Notes under the pieces: generated by a model | What the model saw: the letters and a program-made list of their open reading frames with translations, nothing else | The model's database searches: none | Told to the model about the DNA's origin: nothing | Shown: in pieces, positions 10,025 to 18,704 of the stretch | Numbering within the stretch: the first letter of the stretch is position 1 | How the letters are laid out: each line of letters opens with the position of its first letter | Origin: Phytomonospora sp040655735 | Lineage (GTDB): Bacteria > Actinomycetota > Actinomycetes > Mycobacteriales > Micromonosporaceae | Assembly (NCBI RefSeq): GCF_040655735.1 | Contig: NZ_JBFAKK010000002.1 | Location: 558,001 to 622,000 of the forward strand | DNA: 64,000 bases | Direction: 5' to 3' | Position numbers and translations under genes: made by a program

Positions 10025-10579
10025 ATGGACGTCGCGGAACTCGAAGGTGAGGCCGACGCCGGGGACGGGTCCCGGCCGGTCGTCGACGTAGCCGCCACGG
10101 CCTGGCACGCGACACTCCTCAAAGCCCGCGACCGCCTCGGCTGCGACTTCTTCGACTGGCTGTCCGCTGTGGACGAAGGCGACGAGGGCATGCGCCTGGT
10201 CGCGCACGTCTGGTCGATCCGCGAGAAGAAGGGCGTGCTGATCCGCACGCTCCTGCCCCTCGACGCCCTGGTCGCCGACTCCGTCGCCGACGTCTACCCC
10301 GGCGCCGACTGGCACGAGCGCGAGACGCACGAGATGTTCGGCGTCGACTTCGCCGGCCACCCCTACCTCGCGCCGCTCCTCCTCCCGCCGGAGTTCGAGG
10401 GCCACCCGCTGCGCAAGGACTTCATCCTCGCCTCCCGCGTCGCCAAACCCTGGCCCGGCGCGAAGGAGCCCGGCGAGGGCCACGGCGCGCCCGGCGCCCG
10501 CAAACGTCAGCCCATGCGCCCACCCGGGGTGCCCGAACCGGGCACCTGGGGACCCGCGGCCGAAGAGGAAGGCCGTTGA
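10025..10579 (+). CDS. nuoC: NADH-quinone oxidoreductase subunit C
   Basis: NuoC is the 30-kDa subunit of the connecting module. The 184-residue product contains the diagnostic segment YPGADWHERETHEMFGVDF, then the GHPYLAPLLLP and EFEGHPLRKDF blocks. The C-terminal 35 residues are a Pro/Gly-rich tail (GAPGARKRQPMRPPGV). The ATG at 10025 has AGGATGG upstream; an ATG 9 bp earlier is possible. NuoD, which normally follows or is fused to NuoC, is absent here; nuoH starts 2 bp later. Confidence 0.93.
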   Translation: MDVAELEGEADAGDGSRPVVDVAATAWHATLLKARDRLGCDFFDWLSAVDEGDEGMRLVAHVWSIREKKGVLIRTLLPLDALVADSVADVYPGADWHERETHEMFGVDFAGHPYLAPLLLPPEFEGHPLRKDFILASRVAKPWPGAKEPGEGHGAPGARKRQPMRPPGVPEPGTWGPAAEEEGR

Positions 10580-10581
10580 CC

Positions 10582-11544
10582 ATGCCGGTCTGGCTAGAGA
10601 TCGCGATCCGCGTCGCCGGGGTCTTCGCCGCCTTCCTGGTCCTGCCCCTGGTCGTCGGCCAGACCGAGCACAAGGTCATGGCGCACATGCAGGGCCGGCT
10701 CGGTCCCATGTACGCCGGGCGCTTCCACGGCTGGGCGCAGTTGATCGCCGACGGCGTGAAGTTCGTGCAGAAGGAGGACGTCGCCCCCGCCTCGGCCGAC
10801 CGCTCCGTCTTCCGCCTCGCGCCGGCCGTGGCGCTGATCCCTTACCTGGTCGCGATCCTGGTCATCCCGCTCGGCCCGAACGACCTCGTCGGCCAGCCGC
10901 TCGACATGGGACTCTTCCTCGTCCTGGCCGTCGTCGGCGTCGGCATCGTCGCGGTCCTCATGGCCGGCTGGGCATCGGCGAACAAGTACACGCTGCTGGG
11001 CGCCCTGCGCGCCGCCGCGCAGCTGCTCGCCTACGAACTGCCCCTCGTCCTGGCGGCGGCCTCGGTGGCGATGGCCGCCGGAACCCTCTCGCTGTCGGGG
11101 ATCGTCGAGGCGTGGCGGCCCTGGTGGCTGCTGTGGCAGCTGCCCGCGATGGGCGTGTTCTTCCTCGCCGGCCTCGCCGAGATCCGCCGGCCTCCCTTCG
11201 ACGCGCCGATCGCCGACTCCGAACTGGTCTTCGGCTACCTCACCGAGTACACCGGCCTGCGCTTCGCGCTGTTCCTGCTCGCCGAGTACGTCGGGATCGT
11301 GGTCATCGCGGCCCTGACGACCGTGCTGTTCCTCGGCGGTTGGAAAGGCCCCTTCGCCGACGCCGACCTCGGGTGGCTCTGGACGCTGCTGAAGGTCGGC
11401 GCGGTCTCCTTCGTGGTCATCTGGGTCCGGGTGACCTTCCCGCGCCTGCGCGTCGACCAGCTCCAGCGCTTCTGCTGGCTGGGGCTGGTGCCGGTCGCGC
11501 TCGCCCAGCTGATCCTCACCGCGGCCGTGAAGGTGGCGACATGA
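10582..11544 (+). CDS. nuoH: NADH-quinone oxidoreductase subunit H
   Basis: NuoH is the multi-helix membrane subunit that forms most of the quinone chamber. The 320-residue product has the family hallmarks GRLGPMYAGRFHGWAQLIAD and KFVQKEDVAP, the acidic loop FLAGLAEIRRPPFDAPIADS, and SELVFGYLTEYTGLRF. The ATG at 10582 sits downstream of an AGGAAGG site; a TTG at 10576 overlapping the nuoC stop is an alternative. It overlaps nuoI by 4 bp. Confidence 0.95.
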   Translation: MPVWLEIAIRVAGVFAAFLVLPLVVGQTEHKVMAHMQGRLGPMYAGRFHGWAQLIADGVKFVQKEDVAPASADRSVFRLAPAVALIPYLVAILVIPLGPNDLVGQPLDMGLFLVLAVVGVGIVAVLMAGWASANKYTLLGALRAAAQLLAYELPLVLAAASVAMAAGTLSLSGIVEAWRPWWLLWQLPAMGVFFLAGLAEIRRPPFDAPIADSELVFGYLTEYTGLRFALFLLAEYVGIVVIAALTTVLFLGGWKGPFADADLGWLWTLLKVGAVSFVVIWVRVTFPRLRVDQLQRFCWLGLVPVALAQLILTAAVKVAT

Positions 11545-12086
11545 CAGACGAACCGACCAGCGCACCCGCCGAGAAGTCCGGCTTCCCCGGCAAGGGCCTG
11601 ATCAAGGGCCTCGGGGTCACGCTCAAGACGATGACCCGCAAGGCCGGCACGCAGCAGTACCCCGACGTGCAGCCCGAACTGCCCGCGCGCTCGCGCGGGG
11701 TGATCGGCCTGATGGAGTCGAACTGCACGGTCTGCATGCTCTGCGCCCGCGAGTGCCCCGACTGGTGCATCTACATCGACTCCCACAAGGAGACCGTCGA
11801 GGTCCCCGGCGCCGCCCGCGCCCGGCAGCGCAACGTCCTCGACCGCTTCGACATCGACTTCTCGCTGTGCATGTACTGCGGCATCTGCATCGAGGTGTGC
11901 CCCTTCGACGCGCTGTTCTGGGCGCCCGACTTCGCCTACGCCGAAGGCGACATCCGCAACCTGCTGCACGACCGCGACCGCCTCGGCGAGCACATGGCCG
12001 GTGTTCCGGCGCCACCGCCGCACGACCCGAACGGGGAACCGTCCAAAGAGGAGTCGACGGCCGCCAAGAAGGGCGGTGCCCGGTGA
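11541..12086 (+). CDS. nuoI: NADH-quinone oxidoreductase subunit I
   Basis: This ferredoxin-like subunit carries clusters N6a and N6b. The 181 residues include two [4Fe-4S] motifs, CTVCMLCARECP (about 63-74) and CMYCGICIEVCP (about 113-124). A charged, low-complexity C-terminal tail (about 150-181, ending AAKKGGAR) extends beyond the usual domain. The ATG overlaps the nuoH stop and its own stop overlaps the nuoJ GTG by 4 bp. In complexes without the NADH module this subunit is a plausible docking point for ferredoxin. Confidence 0.95.
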   Translation: MTDEPTSAPAEKSGFPGKGLIKGLGVTLKTMTRKAGTQQYPDVQPELPARSRGVIGLMESNCTVCMLCARECPDWCIYIDSHKETVEVPGAARARQRNVLDRFDIDFSLCMYCGICIEVCPFDALFWAPDFAYAEGDIRNLLHDRDRLGEHMAGVPAPPPHDPNGEPSKEESTAAKKGGAR

Positions 12087-12607
12087 CGGTCACCGACGTC
12101 CTGGTCTGCGCGCTCGGCGCGGTCAGTTTCGGGGCCGCGCTGCGGGTGGTCACCAGCAAGCACCTGGTGCGGGCCGGTCTGTGGCTGGTCGTGGCGCTGG
12201 GATCGCTGGCGGGCGTCTACCTGGTCTTGACGGCCGAGCTGCTGGCCTGGGTGCAGGTGCTCATCTACGTCGGCGCCGTGGTGGTCCTGATGCTGTTCGC
12301 GGTGATGCTGACGCGGGCGCCGATCGGGCCGAGCGACGACCTCGACCGGGCGCGGATCCCCGGGATCCTGATCGGCGGCGGCGCGGGCCTCGGCCTGGCG
12401 GCCGTGCTGGTCGACGCCTACCGCTGGCGCGAGGTCGCACTGTCCGATGTGGAGTCCGGCGACGCCGTCGCGATGGGGAACCAGGTGTTCACCGGCTGGG
12501 TGCTGCCCTTCGAGCTGCTCTCGGTGCTGCTGCTGGCCGCGCTGATCGGCGCGATCGTGGTCTCGCGGCCCGACGTCGGGGCGAAGGCCCCCGAGGAGGT
12601 GTCCTGA
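12083..12607 (+). CDS. nuoJ: NADH-quinone oxidoreductase subunit J
   Basis: NuoJ is a five-helix membrane subunit. The 174-residue product shows the conserved third helix ELLAWVQVLIYVGAVVVLML with the glycine that forms the pi-bulge, and LTAELLAW just before it. The GTG at 12083 is coupled to nuoI (4-bp overlap), and the stop is directly followed by the nuoK GTG. Confidence 0.94.
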   Translation: MTVTDVLVCALGAVSFGAALRVVTSKHLVRAGLWLVVALGSLAGVYLVLTAELLAWVQVLIYVGAVVVLMLFAVMLTRAPIGPSDDLDRARIPGILIGGGAGLGLAAVLVDAYRWREVALSDVESGDAVAMGNQVFTGWVLPFELLSVLLLAALIGAIVVSRPDVGAKAPEEVS

Positions 12608-12949
12608 GTGCACCCGGTGATCCCCTACGTCCTCGCCGCGATGCTGTTCGGCGCCGGCGTCTACGGCGTCGTGGTCCGCCGCAACGCCGTGCTGGTCTTG
12701 ATGGCCGTCGAGCTGATGCTCGGCGCCGTGAACCTCGTCCTGGTCACCGCCGACGCGACCCTGCGCCTGCACACCGGCCAGACCCTCGCGCTCTTCGTGA
12801 TCGTCATCGCCGCCGCCGAGGTCGGCCTCGGCCTGGCGATCGTGCTCCAGCTCTACCGGCTGCGCCGCTCGATCGTCACCGATGACGTCGGCGCCGAGCC
12901 GGCCTCCGCCGAAGGCGGCGACGCCGAGCCCGAGAAGGTGGTCGCGTGA
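12608..12949 (+). CDS. nuoK: NADH-quinone oxidoreductase subunit K
   Basis: NuoK is a small antiporter-like subunit with three helices. The 113 residues contain the expected membrane glutamates in LMAVELMLGAVNLVLV and VIVIAAAEVGLGLAIVLQLY. A short acidic tail follows. The GTG immediately follows the nuoJ stop and the gene overlaps nuoL by 4 bp. Confidence 0.94.
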   Translation: MHPVIPYVLAAMLFGAGVYGVVVRRNAVLVLMAVELMLGAVNLVLVTADATLRLHTGQTLALFVIVIAAAEVGLGLAIVLQLYRLRRSIVTDDVGAEPASAEGGDAEPEKVVA

Positions 12950-14778
12950 GCCGCGTCGCGTGGGCGCTGGCCCTTCCCATCATCCCGGCGGTGGCCGCAC
13001 TCGCCGGGTTTCTCGTGCCGCTCAAGGCCCGCAAGGCCGCCGCGGCCGTCGGGACAGCCGGTTCCGCCGGCGCCGCGGTCGTGCTGTTCGCCAACCTCCG
13101 GCTCGGCCTGCCCGAACTGCCGGAGATCGAGGCGTCCTCTTTGGACGGTCCGGTGCTGGTGCGCTTCGGCGACGTCGCCGTGACCTTGAGCGCGGGGCTG
13201 AGCCAGCTGACCTGGTGGGTCGCGGCGATCGTCGTGCTGGTCGCCTTGCTGGTGCAGGTGTTCAGCGTCGGCTACCTCTTGAAGGACGATGAGCGCTACG
13301 CCCCCTACGCCGCCCAGATCTCGCTGTTCACCGCCGCGATGCTGCTCGTGGTCGTCTCCGACGACCTGATCCTCCTGCTCATCGGCTGGGAGGTCATGGG
13401 CGCCTGCTCGTACCTGCTCATCGGGCACGACCGCAGGCTCCCCGAGGCGCCCGGCGCGGCCGTCAAGGCCTTCCTCGTCACCCGCGTGGGCGACGTCGGC
13501 TTCCTGCTCGGCATCCTCGTCCTGGGCTTCAACGCCGGCGGTTTCCGCTACGGCGACATCGCCGCCTTCATGACCGAGAGCACCGCCACGACGGTCTTCA
13601 CCGTCACCGCGCTGCTCATCATGCTCGGCGCGATCGGCAAGAGCGCCCAGTTCCCGCTGCACACCTGGCTTCCCGACGCGATGGCCGGCCCCACGCCCAT
13701 CTCGGCGCTCATCCACGCCGCGACCATGGTCGCCGCCGGCGCCTACGTCCTGGTGCGCCTGTCGGACCTGCTCGTCAAGGGCGACGTGCGGATCGTCCTG
13801 GCCGTCGTGGCGATGATCAGCATGGTGCTGTCGGCCCTGGCGGCCCTCGCCAGCGACGACATCAAACGCGTGCTCGCCTGGTCGACGGTCAGCCAGGTCG
13901 CCTACATGATGGCCGCCGTCTCCGTCGGCGCCACCGCGACGGCGATCTTCCACCTGGTCTGCCACGGCCTGTTCAAGGCGCTGCTGTTCCTCGGCGCGGG
14001 CGCGGTCATCCACATGGCCGGCACGAACTCGATGTCGGCGATGGGCGGGCTGCGCAAGGGCGCCCCGGTCACCTTCTGGACGATGACGATCGGCTTCGCC
14101 GCCCTGATCGGGCTGCCGCCGCTGGCGGGCTTCTTCTCCAAGGAGCACGTCCTCTCGGCGGTCTACGACAGCCCCGACGGCGCGGCCCTCTTCGTCGTCG
14201 GCCTCGTCACCGCCCTGCTCACCGCCGCCTACGCCACCCGCGCGTGGCTGCGGACCTTCTTCGGCAAGACCCGCACCGAGGGCCTGCGCGCCCACGACCC
14301 GAACCCGTGGATGCTCTGGCCGCTGGTGGTCCTGGCGCTTCCGACCGTCCTCTTCGGCCTGTTCGCCGGGCTGACCCCGCTGCTCCACGGCGACACGCAC
14401 CCGACCGCGATGGGTCTGACGATGACTGCCGTCGCCGTCGGGATCGGCCTGTCCTTCGGGATCTGGCGCGGCGACAAGGCAGCCGACCCGGCGCGCACGC
14501 TCGGTCCACTGCGGACGGTCTTCGCCTCCGGCTTCCACCTCGACGCGGTGCAGAACACCCTCGTCGTGCGGCCGGTGCTGGTCCTGGCCCGCGTCGCGCG
14601 CCGCGTGGACCTCTCCGTCGTCGACGGCGCCGCCGAGGGAACCGGCCGCGGTGTCGGCGGGATCGGCAGACTCGTCGCCCTGGGCCACCGCGCCGGGATG
14701 CCCCGGCAGGTCGTCTCGGTGCTCGCCGGTGCCCTGGTCATCGCCGCCGCCGCCGTCGTCATGGGAGTGTGGGGATGA
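12946..14778 (+). CDS. nuoL: NADH-quinone oxidoreductase subunit L
   Basis: NuoL is the distal proton-pumping antiporter-like subunit. The 610-residue protein has the typical core: GWEVMGACSYLLIGH, FLVTRVGDVGFLLGI, the KSAQFPLHTWLPDAMAGPTP block, SALIHAATMVAAGAYVLVR and KRVLAWSTVSQVAYMMAAV. The GTG start overlaps nuoK by 4 bp. The C-terminal lateral-helix region after about residue 520 is present but rich in Arg and Gly. The gene overlaps nuoM (ATGA). Confidence 0.96.
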   Translation: MSRVAWALALPIIPAVAALAGFLVPLKARKAAAAVGTAGSAGAAVVLFANLRLGLPELPEIEASSLDGPVLVRFGDVAVTLSAGLSQLTWWVAAIVVLVALLVQVFSVGYLLKDDERYAPYAAQISLFTAAMLLVVVSDDLILLLIGWEVMGACSYLLIGHDRRLPEAPGAAVKAFLVTRVGDVGFLLGILVLGFNAGGFRYGDIAAFMTESTATTVFTVTALLIMLGAIGKSAQFPLHTWLPDAMAGPTPISALIHAATMVAAGAYVLVRLSDLLVKGDVRIVLAVVAMISMVLSALAALASDDIKRVLAWSTVSQVAYMMAAVSVGATATAIFHLVCHGLFKALLFLGAGAVIHMAGTNSMSAMGGLRKGAPVTFWTMTIGFAALIGLPPLAGFFSKEHVLSAVYDSPDGAALFVVGLVTALLTAAYATRAWLRTFFGKTRTEGLRAHDPNPWMLWPLVVLALPTVLFGLFAGLTPLLHGDTHPTAMGLTMTAVAVGIGLSFGIWRGDKAADPARTLGPLRTVFASGFHLDAVQNTLVVRPVLVLARVARRVDLSVVDGAAEGTGRGVGGIGRLVALGHRAGMPRQVVSVLAGALVIAAAAVVMGVWG

Positions 14779-16259
14779 ACGCGGTTCTGCTCTCGGTGCT
14801 GGTCGTCCCGGCCCTCGGCATCCTCGCCGTCGGCGCGGGCGCGTGGACCGGCAACCGCCGGCTCGGTGCCGTCCTCGGCACGGTCTTCGCCGGAGTCGGC
14901 CTGTTCGCCGCGATCGCGCTGGCCGCCGACCACAGTGGAGCGCCGTGGTCCCGGCTCACCTGGGAGTGGGTTCCGCAGCTCGGCCTCGACTTCGACATCG
15001 GCGTCGACGGCGTCTCCTACCCGCTGGTCCTGCTCAGTGCCTTCCTGACCTTCCTGTGCTGCCTGTACACCGTCTGGAAGGGCGCGCCCGGCGGCCGCGA
15101 GGACCAGCTCATCGCGCTTCTGCTGGCCACCAACCTCGGCATGCTCGGGGTGTTCTTGTCGTTCAACCTCGTGCTGTTCTTCGTGTTCTTCGAGATCGTG
15201 CTGCTGCCGATGTTCGCGATCATCGCCGGCTGGGGCGGACCGGCGCGACGGCACGCCTCGGTGAAGTTCGCGCTGTACACGCTGATGGGCTCGCTGCTGC
15301 TGCTGGTCGGCATCTTCGTTATCGTCACGCAGGCCGGCACCGGCGACATCATCGAACTGACCGCGAGCGGCGGCGGCGGGCTGTCGCGCGGCACGCAGCT
15401 GCTGGCCTTCACGCTCCTCGCCGTCGGACTGGCCATCAAGGCTCCACTGTGGCCGCTGCACTCCTGGCTCCCCGACGCCCACACCGAAGCGCCCACCGTC
15501 GGTTCGGTCATCCTCGCCGGTGTCCTGCTGAAACTGGGCACCTACGGCCTCATCCGCGTCGCGGTCGGCGTCGCGCCCGAGGGCGCCGAACAGGCCGCGC
15601 CGACCCTGGCGGTCCTCGCCGTCGTCGCGATCATCGCCGCCGGACTGATCTGCCTCGCCCAGACCGAGCTCAAACGGCTCATCGCCTACTCCTCGGTCGG
15701 GCACATGGGCTTCGTCCTGCTGGGCATCGCCACCCTCACCGAGGCGGGACTGACCGCCGCGCTGATCGGCAACGTCGCCCACGGCCTCATCACCGGCCTG
15801 CTGTTCTTCCTCGCCGGCTCGGTCAAGGACCGCGCCCACACCGGCGAACTGGCCCGGCTGGGCGGACTGCGCGAGGTCGCGCCCGGCCTGTCGGGACTTC
15901 TCGGCTTCGCCGCCATCGCCTCCCTCGGACTGCCGGGCCTCGCCGGGTTCTGGGGCGAGGCCTTCGCCGTCTACGCCGCCGTCCAGCGCGACCAGACACT
16001 GTGGACGGTGCTGGCCGTGGTCGCCGCGATCGGCGCCGCCCTGGCCGCCGCGTACCTGCTGCGCATGCTCCGCCTGGTCACCCACGGCCCGCCCGGGGAG
16101 GCCGTCGCCGCGATGAGCGGCACCCGCCTGCGCGCGGTCGAGGTGACCTCCTTCGTGCCCCTCGCCGTCGGCGTCCTCGCGGTCGGCCTGCTGCCGTTCA
16201 TCGTGCAGGCACCCATCGGCGCGGCCGTCTCCGGCATTCTCCAGGCGATCTCGAGGTAA
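14775..16259 (+). CDS. nuoM: NADH-quinone oxidoreductase subunit M
   Basis: NuoM is the middle antiporter-like proton pump. The 494 residues show FFVFFEIVLLPMFAII, the KAPLWPLHSWLPDAHTEAPT segment, GSVILAGVLLKLGTYGLIR and KRLIAYSSVGHMGFVLLGI. All membrane lysines and glutamates expected for this subunit appear in place. The ATG at 14775 overlaps nuoL by 4 bp, and nuoN begins 4 bp after the stop. Confidence 0.96.
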   Translation: MNAVLLSVLVVPALGILAVGAGAWTGNRRLGAVLGTVFAGVGLFAAIALAADHSGAPWSRLTWEWVPQLGLDFDIGVDGVSYPLVLLSAFLTFLCCLYTVWKGAPGGREDQLIALLLATNLGMLGVFLSFNLVLFFVFFEIVLLPMFAIIAGWGGPARRHASVKFALYTLMGSLLLLVGIFVIVTQAGTGDIIELTASGGGGLSRGTQLLAFTLLAVGLAIKAPLWPLHSWLPDAHTEAPTVGSVILAGVLLKLGTYGLIRVAVGVAPEGAEQAAPTLAVLAVVAIIAAGLICLAQTELKRLIAYSSVGHMGFVLLGIATLTEAGLTAALIGNVAHGLITGLLFFLAGSVKDRAHTGELARLGGLREVAPGLSGLLGFAAIASLGLPGLAGFWGEAFAVYAAVQRDQTLWTVLAVVAAIGAALAAAYLLRMLRLVTHGPPGEAVAAMSGTRLRAVEVTSFVPLAVGVLAVGLLPFIVQAPIGAAVSGILQAISR

Positions 16260-16263
16260 CCCG

Positions 16264-17781
16264 ATGGTCCAGTCGATCGACCACGTCGCGCTCCTGCCGG
16301 CCTACCTGGCCGCCGGGACGGCCGTGCTCGTCCTCCTCGCCGACCTCCTGCTCGCCCGCCGCGCGGTCACCTTCGCCGTCGCCGCGATCGGCGCGGCCGC
16401 CACCGGCGCCGCTGCCGCGTGGGTGGCGTCGCTGGGGGAGCGGGAGACCTTCTGCCTGCCCGGCGGCTGCTCCTTCGTCGCCGACGGCACGGGCGCGGTC
16501 GTCGCGGTCGTGTTCAGCGTGCTGACGCTCGGCGTGATCGGGCTGTCGTGGCCGGCGCTGCGCGGCGACGCCGAGGACCCGGGCGCCGCGCCGCCCACCG
16601 GCGAATACCTGTTCCTGCTCGCCTGCTCCCTGACCGGCGGCGTCGTCCTCGCCTACGCCCGCGACCTGATCACCATCATCGTCGCGCTGGAGACGCTGAC
16701 CCTGCCGCTCTACGCGCTGGTCGGGCTGCGCCGCAAGAGCGTGGCGAGCGCCGAGTCGGCGGTGAACTTCCTGGTCGTGTCGGTCATCTCCAGCGCGGTC
16801 ACGCTCATGGGCGCGGCCCTGCTGTACGCGGTGACCGGCGCGGTTCACCTCGACCAGTTGCGCCACAACCTCGGCGGACCGGTCACCGACGTCGTCCCCG
16901 ACTACGACCCGGGCGCGGTCGACCTGCCGTTGACCAGTGTCGCGGTCATTCTCGTGCTCGTCGGCATCGCCTTCAAGATCGCCGCCGTCCCCTTCCACGC
17001 GTGGGCGCCGGCGACCTACGACGGCGCCCCGCTGCCGGTGGCGGCGTACCTGTCGACCGCCTCGAAGCTAGGCGGCGTTTTCGCCCTGCTCCTGATCGCC
17101 GTCGGCGGCCTGCGCCCGGCCCTCGACCGCTCCGGGTTCCTCCTGGCGGCCGTCGCGGTGGCGACGATGACCGTCGGCAACCTCGCCGCGCTGCGCCAGA
17201 CCCGCATGGTCCGGCTGCTCGCCTTCTCGTCGATCGCGCAGGCCGGGTACATCCTGGCGCCCCTGGGGGTGTTCGCCGCGGCCGCCGGGCGTGAGCAGGA
17301 CGTCGTCGACGCCGCCGTCACCGCGACGCTGGCCTACACCGTCTTCTACGTCGTCTTGGAGCTCGCGGCCTTCGCCGTCGTCATCGCCGTGCGCGGCTCC
17401 CGGCAGGGCGGCCTGATCGCCGACTACGCCGGGCTCGCGCGCCGCTCGCCGGTGCTGGCGGGAGCCTTCGTCCTCGCGCTCGTCGGCCTGGCCGGCCTGC
17501 CGCCGGGCATGGCGGGCCTCTTCGCGAAGGTGACGGTCGTCGACGCGCTCCTCGAAGGCGAGGCGGTGTGGCTGGCCGTGGTCGTGGCGGTCAACGCCGT
17601 CATCGGCCTGGTCTACTACGTGCGGGTCGCGGGCGTGCTCGTGCGCGCCCCCGAGGGCGCCGTGGCCGCGCCCGGGCCGCGCGTACCGTGGCCGGTCGCG
17701 CTGACCCTGGGCGCGGCGACGGTCGCCGGTGTCGTCCTCGGCTTCGCCCCGCAGCTCGTCTTGACCGTCACCGGCGGCTGA
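16264..17781 (+). CDS. nuoN: NADH-quinone oxidoreductase subunit N
   Basis: NuoN is the proximal antiporter-like pump and the last gene of the nuo unit. The 505-residue product shows VALETLTLPLYALVGLRRK, the VPFHAWAPATYDGAPLPVAA block, KLGGVFALLL and RLLAFSSIAQAGYILAPLG. Its stop is 3 bp from the convergent stop of the quinone reductase gene at 17785. No room remains for a terminator hairpin there, so some readthrough in antisense is likely. Confidence 0.95.
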   Translation: MVQSIDHVALLPAYLAAGTAVLVLLADLLLARRAVTFAVAAIGAAATGAAAAWVASLGERETFCLPGGCSFVADGTGAVVAVVFSVLTLGVIGLSWPALRGDAEDPGAAPPTGEYLFLLACSLTGGVVLAYARDLITIIVALETLTLPLYALVGLRRKSVASAESAVNFLVVSVISSAVTLMGAALLYAVTGAVHLDQLRHNLGGPVTDVVPDYDPGAVDLPLTSVAVILVLVGIAFKIAAVPFHAWAPATYDGAPLPVAAYLSTASKLGGVFALLLIAVGGLRPALDRSGFLLAAVAVATMTVGNLAALRQTRMVRLLAFSSIAQAGYILAPLGVFAAAAGREQDVVDAAVTATLAYTVFYVVLELAAFAVVIAVRGSRQGGLIADYAGLARRSPVLAGAFVLALVGLAGLPPGMAGLFAKVTVVDALLEGEAVWLAVVVAVNAVIGLVYYVRVAGVLVRAPEGAVAAPGPRVPWPVALTLGAATVAGVVLGFAPQLVLTVTGG

Positions 17782-17784
17782 GCC

Positions 17785-18564
17785 TCACTCCGCGTGCAGT
17801 TCGAAGCCCTTCGCGCCCGGGCGTTCGAGGCCGGGTCGCAGGCGCAGCGAGGGAATCTCGTAGTCGCCGAAGTTCTGCCGCCGGAACGGGATCGGGTCGG
17901 TCGCCTCCAGCTTGAGCAGCCGCTCCACCCATTGGGCGCGGATGGGGCCGAAGGCGTCGTCGTCCATCCACTCCGACCCGAAGACCGTGAACGGTGGCAG
18001 AACGGTCAGTCCGGGGTAGTAGAGGATGCCGTGGTGGATCGGGAAGAGCAGGTCGTCGATGGGGCCGTTGATTCCGCGGTCGGAGTAGTGGGGCTCCATC
18101 CCGCCGATCGTCAGCGACAGCATCGCGCGCTTGCCGGCCAGGGTGCCCTCGCCGAAGCGGTCGCCGTAGTGGGTCTCGTCGTGGACCCCGACGCCGTAGG
18201 CGAAGCGGTAGGAGAACACGCGGTCGACCCAGCCTTTGAGGATGGCCGGCATCGTGTACCACCACAGCGGGAACTGGAACACGATCGTGTCGGCCCACAT
18301 GAGCTTGGCCTGCTCGGCGGCGATGTCGGCGCTCTGCGTGCCCTCGGTGAAGGCGCGCCCGGAGTCCTTGACGACCGAGAGCCGGTCCGGGCCGGCCGAG
18401 GCGCCGAAGTCCTCGGCGTCGAGGTGCGACTTCCAGCGCATCGCGTACAGGTCGGACACCCGCACCTCGTGCCCCGCGCCTTCCAGCGTGGTCACGGCGA
18501 GGTCCTTGAGCGCGCCGTTGAGCGAGCGCGGCTCGGGGTGGGCGTAGACGATGAGAACCTTCAC
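17785..18564 (-). CDS. NAD(P)H dehydrogenase (quinone), flavodoxin-like fold
   Basis: This 259-residue protein belongs to the NQO1/MdaB group (Flavodoxin_2), which reduces quinones by two electrons using FAD or FMN. The N-terminus MKVLIVYAHPEPRSLNGAL is the nucleotide-binding start; FQFPLWWYTMPAILKGWVDR is the characteristic central motif, followed by LSLTIGGMEPHYS. The gene is divergent from an MmyB-like regulator at 18705. That arrangement usually means the regulator controls the oxidoreductase in response to a fatty-acid-like or redox ligand. Confidence 0.93.
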   Translation of the reverse strand: MKVLIVYAHPEPRSLNGALKDLAVTTLEGAGHEVRVSDLYAMRWKSHLDAEDFGASAGPDRLSVVKDSGRAFTEGTQSADIAAEQAKLMWADTIVFQFPLWWYTMPAILKGWVDRVFSYRFAYGVGVHDETHYGDRFGEGTLAGKRAMLSLTIGGMEPHYSDRGINGPIDDLLFPIHHGILYYPGLTVLPPFTVFGSEWMDDDAFGPIRAQWVERLLKLEATDPIPFRRQNFGDYEIPSLRLRPGLERPGAKGFELHAE

Positions 18565-18704
18565 GGTCTTCCTCCAGTGATCGGGACAGGCCTCGATCCT
18601 GTGCGCCGCGGGGGCCGTCGTTCAGGGGCGCTTCGACCGGCGGACCGGACTTCCTGGTATTGCCGGTACCACCTCGCCGGGCCCGGCGGCGCATACTTGG
18701 TGCG

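Noticed and set aside
12853..16085. Two long minus-strand frames (about 611 and 618 codons) opposite nuoL and nuoM
   Set aside because: Low-complexity Gln/Asp/Gly/Arg products, antisense to firmly identified genes.
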